From Lophium mytilinum (Eukaryota; Ascomycota; Dothideomycetes; Mytilinidiales; Mytilinidiaceae), in the NCBI GenBank assembly GCA_010093605.1, contig MU004182.1, positions 1,769,032-1,833,031 of the forward strand: a DNA stretch of 64,000 bases, in the 5' to 3' direction. Below are positions 11,809-22,063 of this stretch, piece after piece (the stretch's first letter is position 1; the number at the start of each line of letters is the position of its first letter). Both the position numbers and the translations under genes were made by a program. A model generated the notes under the pieces. That model did no database searches. It was not told the origin of the DNA and saw only the letters and a list, made by a program, of their open reading frames with translations.

Positions 11809-12420
11809 TCAGTGGTGTCCCGTCTGCGCACTTGGGAGAACCATCTGCCAAATGTCGACCCCAAGCGAAAGGCTAGCCAACACTAAATTTACAACGAGGA
11901 TGATCACCAACCGTTTGGTGATTGGATTAGGTAGGTATCGCGTCTGGACGTAAATAAAGGCCGTGTGGAACAGGATGCTGAGAAACGTATAGCCGAGCAT
12001 GAAACCACGGAAGACGCGATTCCAACCGTCCCCTCGATTCCAACGATCCCTTCCCGTCATGATCATCATTCCAAGTAAGGCGGCCCAAAGGACTGCAGTG
12101 AGTGTACAAACCACGAAAATAATCATCTGAGATGAGTTCGAGACTCTCTCGAGCAGGTTCCTCCAGAAACGAGAGTTTCTTGGCGGCATGGGTGGAGTCA
12201 GCTGCCTTGGAAAATTCGGGAATGAAATGAATCGAGACGACCGCTCCTCGTCTGGCTCTTCTTGGGGCGGCCCGGCTTCATGGACCGTATTGACGAGAGT
12301 TGAACGTTCGGAAAGTGATTCTTCGCGTGGGTTGGGAATATCGCTCTCGATCGGTGCATCATCTGCGAAAGCGACGGACACTTCATCGGCGAAGGTGACA
12401 CGAGATTTGTTTCCAGACAT
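11809..12420 (-). CDS. Small three-helix membrane protein, unknown function
   Basis: A single-exon frame of 203 residues. The first 95 residues are hydrophilic and rich in E, S and P (for example FADEVSVAFADDAP and EEPDEERSSRF). Three hydrophobic segments follow at about 99-121 (MIIFVVCTLTAVLWAALLG), 135-157 and 170-193, with a basic loop GRDRWNRGDGWNR between the first two. No signal peptide is visible. The clear helix pattern and arginine-flanked segments argue for a real gene. I do not recognise a family. It stands alone between two long intergenic gaps. Confidence 0.65.
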   Translation of the reverse strand: MSGNKSRVTFADEVSVAFADDAPIESDIPNPREESLSERSTLVNTVHEAGPPQEEPDEERSSRFISFPNFPRQLTPPMPPRNSRFWRNLLERVSNSSQMIIFVVCTLTAVLWAALLGMMIMTGRDRWNRGDGWNRVFRGFMLGYTFLSILFHTAFIYVQTRYLPNPITKRLVIILVVNLVLASLSLGVDIWQMVLPSAQTGHH

Positions 12421-12920
12421 TGCGACAATGTTATCCGTGGTTTGGTGAGGTGGGGTGGTCTTCGACGAATTCTCTGGCTGTGGAAAGATAAAAGCAAAGT
12501 ACGCAGTTCAGGTTGCTACAGCAGAAACGATGAGAAATTGATGCAAGCCGGATGGATGCTAGACGGATGTATGGATACGCTGACAACCCCAAGAGCTGTG
12601 TTGGTGATGATGTAAGGAAGAAAGAAAGATGAGCAAGACATTTTCCATCGTAAAGAAGCATGGACCGTCCCTGGCGGAAAGAAGGTCACGCTGAAGGCAG
12701 GTAGATTTGAGGTGAGAAGGAGAAGAAGCTTCATGTGATGCAAGCAGGACTCGAAAGGCAGGTAGTTTTCAGGTGAGACGGGGAAGGAAGCTTCATGTAA
12801 TGCGTGTAGAACTCAAAAAGTAGGCAGCATCGCCCGGAGCTATAACCGTAGTTTTCCTACGGCGGCCTCACTTAGTCTTTATATTTCCAGTAAAGTTCGA
12901 ACCTCACATTCTACTAATTG
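12421..12920. other. Intergenic DNA left of the SINE-like element
   Basis: This is the promoter side of the small membrane protein gene. An imperfect direct duplication is visible: a GGCAGGTAG...AGGTGAGA.GG...AGGAAGCTTCATGTGATGC pattern at about 12694-12742 recurs at about 12759-12801. A perfect 6-bp hairpin, CCGTAG-TTTTC-CTACGG, lies at about 12847-12863. Confidence 0.45.
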
Positions 12921-13310
12921 CCCAGCAGCTCAGTTGGTCGGCCACACCGAGTGTAAGCCCGCGGCCGAACCCAGGCACTTTTACCTCGCGAGGTGGGTTT
13001 TACCCACCGTCGACAACCTCACCTAGGTTTAGTAGTTGGTCTCGAGTTCGATCCTCGCATCGCCCATTCTCGACTCGGCCTTTGGTGTTGAGAGCTGGCA
13101 GCATTCCTTAGAAAACCGGCTCGGACGGGGACATAGAGAGGTTTGGAAGCCGGTAAAGAGGACGTATGCAGTTGGTGCGTGAGGCTTAGAGTGGCCGGTG
13201 AAGATTCGATGGATTGAACAATTGTGGGCTCCGGACCTCCTGGATGGATTTAAAGAAACCTCTCCGAGGTGGCTACACCCTCTAACGAGGGTGGTGTTTT
13301 GCTCCTTAGA
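12921..13310 (+). mobile_element. tRNA-derived SINE-like element
   Basis: The head carries an RNA polymerase III A-box-like AGCTCAGTTGGTCGG (from about 12927) and a B-box-like GAGTTCGATCCTC (from about 13043). The B-box sits in a T-arm-like hairpin: CGAG, loop TTCGATC, CTCG. The boxes are about 115 bp apart and the flanking acceptor stem does not pair, so it is not a working tRNA gene. Inside is the inverted repeat GGTGGGT-TT-ACCCACC (about 12991-13006). A body of about 200 bp without open frames follows and ends near T-rich DNA (13310-13325). This head-body-tail plan is that of fungal tRNA-derived SINEs. No clear target-site duplication was found, so the ends are approximate. Confidence 0.5.
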
Positions 13311-13446
13311 TATTGTTTTTCTTTTACCCTATATATATTCTATGCGTCGCTCTAGGCCTATTTTGGTTAATTAGCATAGTATAAGCAGTGTTATAAGATA
13401 TTTATTGTGGTAATACTATATGCAACTTTATCGTCAACTTAAAACT

Positions 13447-15432
13447 TCAAACCGGCTCAGCACTCGTTAACGGCCTCTTTCCCTTCCCACTCACACTCTT
13501 CTCCACATCCTCGCTCCCCCTCTCCTCCGCCTCCCCTACCGTCTTACTCTCCACCATAATCGCCTCCTCCTCGACCTCCTCCCCGATACTCAGATTCAGC
13601 AAAATAGCGAGCAGCGCCGTGACCGCAAAGCCCGTCTCCATCACCAACACAATCGCATCATAAAAACCTTGCAAACTCTTATTGTCACCGTGGTACGTAA
13701 ACACATTGCTGAACCACGTCGGCACGAGCGTCGCGCCATAGCCCACCGACAGCGCGGCAGTCAGGATGAACCGATTTCGCCTCGAGAACGGCACACGGGC
13801 TACGATAGCCATACCAGACACGGCGACGGCGCAGAAGAGGAACGTCGTCATGCCACCAAGCACCGACGCGGGGATGGCAACGAGGCTGGCGGCGAATTTG
13901 GAGAAGATACCCATGATGAGGAGGAAGAGGCAGCAGCAGTATCCTGCCTTGCGGTTGGCGCAGCGGGTGAGCGCGATGACACCGTTGTTTTGCGCGAAGG
14001 TCGACATGGGGGTGATGGTGCACAGGGCCGCGAGGAGGCCGTTAAGGCCGTCGGCTAGGATGCCACCTTGAATCCGGGAGTCGAAGATGTCGCCTTCGAC
14101 TTCGAGCTGGGACACGTCGCAGGTGGCGGTGATATCACCGATGGCTTCACAGGCGCAGATGATGTAGATCGTGATCATGGGGAGAACGAGGGGCCCGTAG
14201 ACGGTGAGGGGGAAGGTGTGGACCCAGATGAAGGAGACGGCGGGGGCCTGAGGGGTGCTTCATTAGTGAGGGATTGAGACTAAGGGGGCAAAGGACGTAC
14301 GGAGTCGATGCCTGAGCGGTCGAAGTAGCCGCATGCGCCTGCAATGATGCAGCCTACTAAAAGGCCCATAATGACGGATGCGGATTTCATGATGGGAGAC
14401 CCGAAACGTTCCATGATCAGGATAGTTACGAATACTGAGAAACCGAGGCCTTACAAGCTGTTAGCTCTGAATGCTCAGTTGAGGTTCAAGAACGACATAC
14501 CGATATACTCCGCAGAACCCCAGGCTAAAGCATGCGGTGCCGCAATATTGGGGCATAGAGCAAAGAAGTCAACAGCAGTAGCAGGAACCGCGCAAGGTCC
14601 GCTTCCGCCAGCCCATCCCTCGAACCCAGTACCAATCAAGGACACGCCGATCAACATGACGGTCGGACCAGTGACGATGGGAGGGAAGATCTTTTGGAGA
14701 GTCTTAGGAGGGGCAAATGATAACAAGATTTCAACCAAGGCGCAGACTGCCGCAGTACCAAGGAGGGCGCCGTAAGCCTCTGGGCAAGGTAATTTGCTCC
14801 CGTCTTCGGCTACTTTGCAGTATCCGTTGGCATACATCTGCGAGAAACCTCCTGAAGCGACAGGAATGATGGCAAAGGAAGTTCCAACGACAGAAATGAG
14901 ACCAGTACCGATGTGATACTGTGACCTGTTAGTTACTTCTTCAGATATTTCGTCGAAACCCTTAAGTTCATCGTTTTGCTTTCTCATGGCAGTTGAATGG
15001 TAAGACTGAGAATAGACTCACGGGTGTCTTCATGATGTGAAACCTGGTTATCTGAATGCTCGATAGGATGCCGCAAACGATCAGTGCCGTAGAGACGAGA
15101 TATTGCTGCTGATCCGGTGCGAGGTTGACGCCTGCAGGGCCTCCGAGGATGAGTGACGGAGTTACAACTCCCGCCAGCATCGCGAGCGCGTGCTGTAACC
15201 CAAGTATAAGAGCCAAGAAGACTGGCATGCGGTCGTTCAAGCTGAAGAATGGAGGCGTGACACTTTTTCTACCCATGAAGGGAATATTGGGCATAAAGAG
15301 GTAGGCGTAGTCGTAGTTCCCGAGGAGCCCTTCTCTCGTGAAGAACGTTCTCTTCAGGATCCTGGTGTAGTATCCAAAGTTCTTCTTGGGGCCATGGTCA
15401 GGGCCAATGGTATTTGGTCCTTCGTCCGCCAT
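13447..15432 (-). CDS. uapA: Uric acid/xanthine permease (NCS2, UapA/UapC type)
   Basis: A plasma-membrane H+-symporter that imports uric acid and xanthine. Exons 15432-15022, 14918-14501, 14449-14301 and 14247-13447 encode 592 residues. The match to the A. nidulans UapA layout is close with a constant 4-residue shift: E360 in CACEAIGDITAT (UapA E356), D392 in ADGLNG (D388), and Q412-N413 in the signature QNNGVIALTRCANRKAGY (Q408-N409). The N-terminal LQHALAML (Q80-H81) and DYAY (41-44, cf. the UapA DYDY ER-exit motif) are also present. All substrate-binding residues I can name are intact. It cannot be split into UapA or UapC without a tree; the symbol denotes the family. It diverges from the amidohydrolase gene across a region with a UaY-type site. 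Confidence 0.95.
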
Positions 15433-16356
15433 CGTGAGTGGTTCGGCTAGGCGAGAAGGAGGGGGGCAAGTTTCAATGGAAGAGGGTCAAACAACAATGT
15501 CTATGCTTCTGCTCTACCCCCTATAGAATCATGCTGGGTTTTATACATAGCTGCTCGAGCTCCAGAGCTTCATAGCTCTGCTGCAGCGACTTCGGCGACG
15601 GCCGCCCCAGTGGTTCGGTTGTCGCGAGACTCCGGCGCACTGGGGTCGAGCGGGCCAGTGCAGCCAGGAGGCCTTCTGTTCGCGTGGGTGAGAAGCAGTC
15701 CCACGCGCCTGCCCGGGCTTCTAAATGGCGGGAGCTGATATGCTCACGTGGTGTTGGGTGGACATGTTTGGTGATCAAGAAGATAAGGAACGGCGGTTGA
15801 CTCGTGAGAGGCCTGGAGCTGCTTCCAAACCGCCGGTTTTCCTTGCTTGTGATAAATACGCTAAAGACTACTCACCACGGGCCGGTGCGATATGCATGCA
15901 TGTCGGCCGTTTCCGACGCCATGTTTGTTTGCTGGGCTCAGCTCCCCGGCTTCCCCAAGATCGTGAAGACTTCATCGCGACATTCTCGTGGCTGCAGTAT
16001 TCTAGATGCCGACAACTAAAAACAACTTCAACGAGGCGTCGCTGCGGGCAAATCGCTCTCACTGCACCGAAGCCTTCTCGCTTGTCATGGACTTAATTGG
16101 TGGAGCAAACTTACAGACTTCGTGAATGCGTCGCGAACCTCAAGTGCAGGTGGGTAAGCGGAGGTGCCCGCCACCCCACCGAAAAGAAGCATTTTCGCTG
16201 TAAGACTTTGATATTCGAATATAATGTCGTCGAACCTTGTCATTAGATGCAAATGATCTCTATCTATACATCCCTTGACAAATTGGTCGTTATTTTCGAT
16301 TTTTGTAGTGATATCATCATTTCATCTCTCCGTCACTGCGCTATCAAATTTTGAAA
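15433..16356. promoter_or_regulatory. Shared divergent promoter, permease/amidohydrolase
   Basis: The 924 bp between the two start codons hold no credible gene. It contains the exact palindrome TCGG-N6-CCGA at 15903-15916, plus GATA-factor motifs (HGATAR) at 15781-15786 (AGATAA) and 15850-15855 (TGATAA) on plus and at 16260-16265 and 16341-16346 on minus. In A. nidulans, purine genes need both UaY and AreA, whose sites have these forms. Occupancy is inference. Confidence 0.5.
15903..15916. promoter_or_regulatory. UaY-type purine activator site
   Basis: TCGGCCGTTTCCGA is an exact match to TCGG-N6-CCGA, the binding site established for the Zn2Cys6 activator UaY (and yeast Ppr1). It lies 471 bp upstream of the permease start and 441 bp upstream of the amidohydrolase start, almost central, so it could serve both. 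Confidence 0.55.
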
Positions 16357-17809
16357 ATGTTGTACATCAACGCAACCGTCGTCACGGTCAATGCGAACCG
16401 TGATGTCTTTCTCAATGGTGCAATTCTCGTCTCTGGGAACCTGATTAAAGAAGTCGGTAGAACTGCCGACTTGCTGGAGAAGTATCCAGATGAGCAGACA
16501 CATGATCTCGCTGGTCACATTGTCATCCCTGGCCTGATATCAACACATATGCACACAGCTCAGACTCTTCTAAGGGGTACACGGACCCCTACTTATTCAT
16601 TCAACTGAGTTAGAGCTGACCAACCCTACAGGCGCCGCCGACGACCTCGAGCTAGTCTCCTGGCTCTGCGAACGCATCTGGGTCCTGCAAGGCAACTTCA
16701 CCCCAGAAGACGGCTACGCCGCCGCGCGCATCAGCATCGCCGAGATGCTCAAAACCGGCACCACCTGCTTCCTCGAGAGCATGTTCGCCAACCGCTACGG
16801 CTTCGACGGCCTCTGCAAAGCCGTCAGCGAGTCCGGCATCCGCGGCTGCCTAGGCAAGATAGTCATGGACATCGGCACCTACGCCAAAGACCCAAAATGG
16901 GCCATGCATCCAGGACTCGTCGAAGACCGCGAGGTGTCCCTCTTGGGCGCCCTTGATATGCACGAGAAGTGGGATAGGGCCGCCAACGACCGCATCCGCG
17001 TCTGGTTCGGTGCTCGCACCCCTGGCGGAGTCTCTGAGGCGCTGTATAAAGAGATGACGGCGCTTTCCCGCGAGAAAGACATCCCCATTACGATGCACTG
17101 CGCGGAGGTCAAGGCGGACCGGGAGTTCTTCGCCTCGCTGAGCCCGCCGCAGACGCCCATGTCGTTTTGCGAGAACGTGGGGCTGTTGGGCCCGAGCACG
17201 GTACTGGTTCATATGGTGCACTTGGATGATACGGATATCAAGAAGTTGGCGGAGACGAACACGCATGTGGCGCATTGCCCGACGTCGAATGCGAAGCTAG
17301 CGTCTGGCATCTGCCGTGTGCCGGATCTGTTGGACGCAGGTGTTAATGTGGGCTTGGGAACGGATGGCGCGCCTTGCAACAATACGAATGACTTGATGCA
17401 GGAGATGAAGCTTGCGGGGATTATTCATAAGGCCAAGTCGTATGATCCGACATTGGTACCTGCTGAGACGGTGCTGGAGATGGCGACTATCAATGGTGCT
17501 AAAGCTCTTGGTCTTGAAGACTCGATTGGGAGCATTGAGGTTGGGAAGAAGGCAGATTTCGTGGCTGTGGACATGAGAAAGGTTCATTTGCAGCCTTACT
17601 ACAACCCTGTCAGCGCCATTGTGTATTCGGCGACAGGGGGCGACGTCAAGCTGGTCGTTGTAGACGGCCAGATTGTGGTTGAGGATGGGAAGCTCAAAAC
17701 GATGGATGAAGAGGAGATATGGCAGGAAGGAGAGAAGCGTGGCCACCAGATCGCGGCGAGGGCTGGACTGGTTGATAAGGTAAAGGGAAGATGGCCACTA
17801 ATTTCTTGA
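16357..17809 (+). CDS. ATZ/TRZ-type metal-dependent amidohydrolase (deaminase)
   Basis: A cytosolic TIM-barrel amidohydrolase expected to deaminate a purine or related N-heterocycle. Exons 16357-16576 and 16632-17809 give 465 residues. Visible metal and catalytic positions are the HxH pair in STHMHTAQTLLRG (H64, H66), HCAEV (H229), the following VHMVHLDD histidine, and the aspartate of GLGTDGAPCNN. The C-terminal part returns to the small beta domain (IGSIEVGKKADFVAVDM). The layout is that of the SAH/MTA deaminase, 8-oxoguanine deaminase and TrzN/AtzA subfamily rather than the fungal guanine deaminase I know. The substrate is therefore not assigned; its divergent partner, a purine permease, favours a purine. 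ATG 16357 was chosen because an in-frame TTG upstream is not a normal fungal start. Confidence 0.9.
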
Positions 17810-18012
17810 ATTCTAAGGAGATGATTTTCTTCTTTCCTTTCCTCTTTCGTCACTTAAGATACCCATCAGCGCATGGCTACGGAGGCAGTACCCCGACCAA
17901 TTCACATTATTATGATACAACACTTAAAGGTGGTTTGCCTTGACGTCTAGGCAATTATCGCTAATCTTTTCGTCTATTCATGCAACATTCAGACCCCCAA
18001 AGGCCTTTTACT

Positions 18013-19945
18013 TTAATCATGCTTTACTGCGGGATCCCTATCCCTCGTAATCGCACTCCCCATCTCCTTTGGCTTTCCCCTACCCTCCCCTTTCTCCTCC
18101 AACGCCCTGTTTTCGACCTCCTCGAACCCCTTCAGCGCTTCTCCATACTTCTCCCAAACTCCCTCACGGTATCCATCTCCAATCTTCTTGACAAACCCCT
18201 CCTCGTTCCACCTTTCCTCTACAAATGCCTCGAAATCCTCCCCCTTTTCTGCCAGCCCGCTCCACGCAGCCTTGTACGCCGAGCCTAGTGCACAAGCATT
18301 TCCACCAATATCGAGCTTGAAGACTCCCTCTGCCCCTCCTAGGACCTCGCCAGCAAGCTGCGCGATGGCAGGGTTCGCAGCACCTCCACCGACTAGGTAG
18401 ATACGGCGAGGTTGCGGCGGGAGCTTTCCCTGTTTATGGACCAGGTTCTGGCTCCGAAGCCGCAGAGAGAGGAACTGAGACTCTAAGATAGCACGGGCGT
18501 CTGCTTCAGGAATGTCCCAGGAGGAGTCTTCTGTCTTTGTTCGGACTTCCTGTGGCGGGACAGCACTGAGGGAAGACGTTTTCGAGTCGAATAGGTACCG
18601 CCATATGCCTGCTTTGACATTGGGGACGATTTCTGGGCGCGGGAAGAAGAGCCCGAGTCGCATGGGAGACGATGACGATGTTTGGCCGAGCACGGGGGTC
18701 TCAGTGGCGGTTTTATTGAAGGTGTCCCAGCTCTTGGATTTGGAGTCGGAGGACTGGGAGTTCAGGGCATCTCGGATGTGCTCGCGCGCTAGGCCACCGT
18801 TCTTGTAGCAGAGCATGAACATGTAAAGACCTGCCGTTGCGGGGTGGTTCATGAAGTGGTATGCTGGATCTGGTTTGTATTGTGGTGTGGACATGAGGAA
18901 CGTTGTGGAAGTGCCCAGTGACACGATGGCATCCGACGCGCGGAGAGGGAGGGCTAGGATGGTAGACGGGTTGTCGCCGGTGAAGGGAACAATCGAGGTC
19001 GAAGGCGAGAAGTTGTAACGCTTGACGAAGTATGGGGATATATTCCCGAAACTCGCTCCACCATCTTCTGGGACATGGCCCAGCTTCGCCTTGAGGTCTG
19101 CCAGCCCTTTGTCTCCAGCTGCAAGAGCTAGAAGGTCCTCATGCCAGCCCCCTTTCTTGATGTCCCAGAGGTTCATACCGCACACATCCCCAATATCGAT
19201 AGGCGCGACCTTTCCGAGGAATATCGAGGCTAGGAATGATGACACGAGAGAGATTCTAGCCGTAGCCGCATAAGATTTGGGGTACTTCTGGCGAAATCGC
19301 ATGATCTGAGGACCACTGAAGCGCTGTAACACATCAGCATATGCTCAGATCCTACAGCATTCACACCTACATGATGTGCTTTACTCCCTGTAACCTCTGC
19401 CAACCTCTCCTGGCTCCCCAGCTTCCCGTCAAAAGCATCGCATTGCTCCTGGGTACTCGCGTCCTGCCAATTCGGGCTGTATGGATGGCTGAACGCGCTC
19501 TTCTTGCCCTCCAACTGCTCCAACAACGTCTTGCCCGCATCAAGCCCCTCGAGCAGCGTCTCGCCGTCTTTACTCCAGAACACAGTCCCATGCTGCATTC
19601 CCGCTCCTGATAGGCCCTTGACCTTTGAGAAATCGAGTCCTTGCTCTTTCAGCCGCTGAAGCACCAGGTCAATCGCGTCAAGCCACATGGCGACGGGTGC
19701 GAAGATCTCGCCCTCGGCTGGGTTTGTGAGAACGCCCTTTTCGATGCCATATTTAGAGAGGTCGGCATCGAAATCGACTTTTGCTTCGTAGGCAAGTTTG
19801 AGGTCGGCCTTCACGGCTATGCCTGGACAACACGGTGCGGTCAGTAAGTTGCACAATAGTGGGGTAGCTTGGAGCTTGAAGCGGGGCAGGACGGACCTTT
19901 CAATTGCTGGGTGCTGAGGTCGAAGCCCAGGTAGTATTCAGCCAT
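18013..19945 (-). CDS. xks1: D-xylulokinase
   Basis: Phosphorylates D-xylulose to xylulose-5-phosphate, the entry of the pentose catabolic route into the pentose phosphate pathway. Exons 19945-19897, 19822-19371 and 19323-18013 splice to 603 residues, in the range of fungal xylulokinases. The N-terminal FGGY-kinase phosphate loop is [12 protein letters not shown], whose codons are split by intron 1. [11 protein letters not shown] holds the conserved Q-H substrate region, and KAHHRFSGPQI is rebuilt exactly across intron 2. The second domain has [12 protein letters not shown] and the ATP-binding glycines in [12 protein letters not shown] and [13 protein letters not shown]. The C-terminus carries a charged tail not needed for the fold. 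Its 3' end faces the amidohydrolase with 203 bp between them. Confidence 0.95.
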
Positions 19946-20482
19946 ATTCGGAGAGGTGGAGGAGGAGGCAGATCTGGGCTGAAAAAGGAGAGTTGAGGGG
20001 TGTCATGGGTGGTTTTGACGGATAATTCATCACGCTATGAAGCTTAGAAAAAACATCGTGAGGTGTGACTGACGTTTCGCCGACGTCCTTATCCGGTAAT
20101 CCGTTCAGTTTATCCGCCAGTCGGGAACAGCGTGGGATGCTCAGCAGTCCCCGGCTTGATCCCGAGTGGTACCTCTCTTATCGATTCAACAGGGGAAATT
20201 TGATCGACGGAAACAATTTTCAATTGGATTGCTAACAAATCTAACCTTCGTAGTATTTCTCCATGCAAAGAATATCGAATACGACACTGCGTTCTTCCTA
20301 TACATGATGAACAGAGAACTGTATCTTCCATTTCGAGATGATCGAAAAGTACGCCATCCAGCCAAGCACAAGCTCCAGAGAATGTGCAAATCGCCCATGC
20401 AAATCACCAGTTCCGACCTTTCATACCCAAGAACTCCCAGAAGTTGGAGATGCGAGACGGGACAAATACATATGATACAAAT
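19946..20482. other. Intergenic DNA, xylulokinase promoter
   Basis: It lies between the xylulokinase start and the CDF stop, both genes on minus. No gene, repeat or recognised xylanase-regulator site was seen. Confidence 0.5.
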
Positions 20483-22063
20483 CTACTTTCTCTTAACCGC
20501 TTTGCCATTGCCGTTTGTATGTTCGTGTCCGTGCTCATGGTCATGATCATGGCTGTGATCGTGTTCGTGATCGTGGTCGTGGTTGTCCTCCGGGCTCGAC
20601 TGAGCACTGATATCCGGCCCGATGAACTCGTCCATGAAGTCTTGCGCATCGTCTTTCGTGACGAAGCGAACTCTGACCCTCTTCACGCCGCGCACTTTGG
20701 CGCCTAGTCGTTCCCGAACCAATTGCTCCACACCTTGTGTCTGCTGGACTGTCCAACTTGCGGGCACTGCTACTATAAGATCCATGAGGTAGTTCTGGCC
20801 GGCCTTCACGCCTTGCACAGAGCGGAGCTCGACGTTATTGGAAGCTGAGCCGATGTTCAAGGTGTCTAATGCCTTTGTAGCTGCCTTGGTGACATTTTCT
20901 CGCATTTCGTCGTCGATGCCGACATCAGATAGCTCGAAGAAAGCGGCCTTGGTGTTACCCCAGCCTGCTTGTATAACCATAAGGGAGATGACCAGACCGC
21001 CGACTGGGTCTAGCCAAGACGCGTTGTTCAGGACATTCGAACCGGCAATGAGGAGGAGGGCAACGAATGCAGTGAGAGAGTCGACGCGGTGATGGTATGC
21101 GTTGGAGGCGAGGACGGAGGACTTTCGCTCTTTGGCGACCTTGAGGGCTGAAAGGAGGTGTTAGCACGGTCTGAAATGAAGGCACTGAACATTCTTACTC
21201 GCACGATATAGCCACTCCTTGATCAGAATCGAACCACCTGCTAGCCATGCGGCGTTGATGTTCGGTCCTAGGTCTGAATGGCTATGACTGTGTCCGTGAT
21301 GATCATGCCCTATCAGCCCCCAATGGGCAGCCTCATGCGCGATCTCGGGGAAGAACTGTTGGAGGAGGGCAACGATCGCGGCTTTGCCCATCAGCACTCC
21401 TCCTAAGAGCAGCAATCCGCTCACGCCTATAGACCCCAAGCTCTCAAACTTGCCGTATCCGCTAGGGAAGCGCTTCGAGGGCGGTTTCAGGGACAGCGAG
21501 ACAGTAGCCAGCGTCATGACATCGCTGACCATATCGGTGAGACTGTGGATGGCGTCCGCAGACAGTGCTGTTGGTATTTAGCTCTGCCCTGAAGTCGCGA
21601 GTATGTGGCCATATTCACCTTGGCTGTTGAAGACGTAGCCTCCGACTCCTTTGCTTATAGCCATCCCGAGGTTGACATAGAGCCCGATCCGCGTTATCCG
21701 CACGCCGGGGTCATTTTTGTTCTTGGAAACCAGATAGGTATTGTCGTGCGCATGGTGGTGGTGGCCGGCGTGGCCGCGAGACTGGGTTGTAGAGGTCATC
21801 GCGGAAGGGGAAATGTGTCGCATGCGATGGGCCGTCGAGGACCAATTGAGGAGCGTTGTTGGGTCTGTTGTGAGGCGGTGTTGGCCTTTTGTAGAGGTCC
21901 TGAGGACTCGAAGCTGCAGTGCGTGGAGGGACGGGGGGTGTGTCGCGGCGCAGGCGTGTGCTGGTGAAGGCAGTGAACGGGGCCCGTAATATAGCTGGCG
22001 GCCAGAAACCACGCGTCCGAAATGGCTGAAGAGGTGCACGCCATTGCTGTTGCGCAGTGACAT
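20483..22063 (-). CDS. Cation diffusion facilitator, probable mitochondrial metal transporter
   Basis: Exons 22063-21619, 21567-21199 and 21147-20483 encode 492 residues of a CDF transporter, resembling the yeast Mmt1/Mmt2 mitochondrial iron exporters. The N-terminus is rich in Arg, Ser and His with almost no acidic residues for the first 65, as in a mitochondrial presequence. The paired metal-binding positions of helices 2 and 5 are seen in SADAIHSLTD (HxxxD) and NAYHHRVDSL (HxxxD), and the loop between helices 4 and 5 holds HDHHGHSHSHSD. The cytosolic-type C-terminal domain ends in about 21 residues alternating His with Asp, Glu, Ser or Gly. An extra His patch, GHHHHAHD, precedes helix 1. 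The ATG at 22063 was chosen since the frame upstream offers only TTG. Metal specificity (Fe, Zn or Mn) cannot be decided here. Confidence 0.9.

Noticed and set aside
12921-13065. tRNA gene with an intron
   Set aside because: A- and B-box-like motifs are present, but acceptor and D stems do not pair and the spacing would need an intron of about 80 nt. The SINE-like reading fits better.
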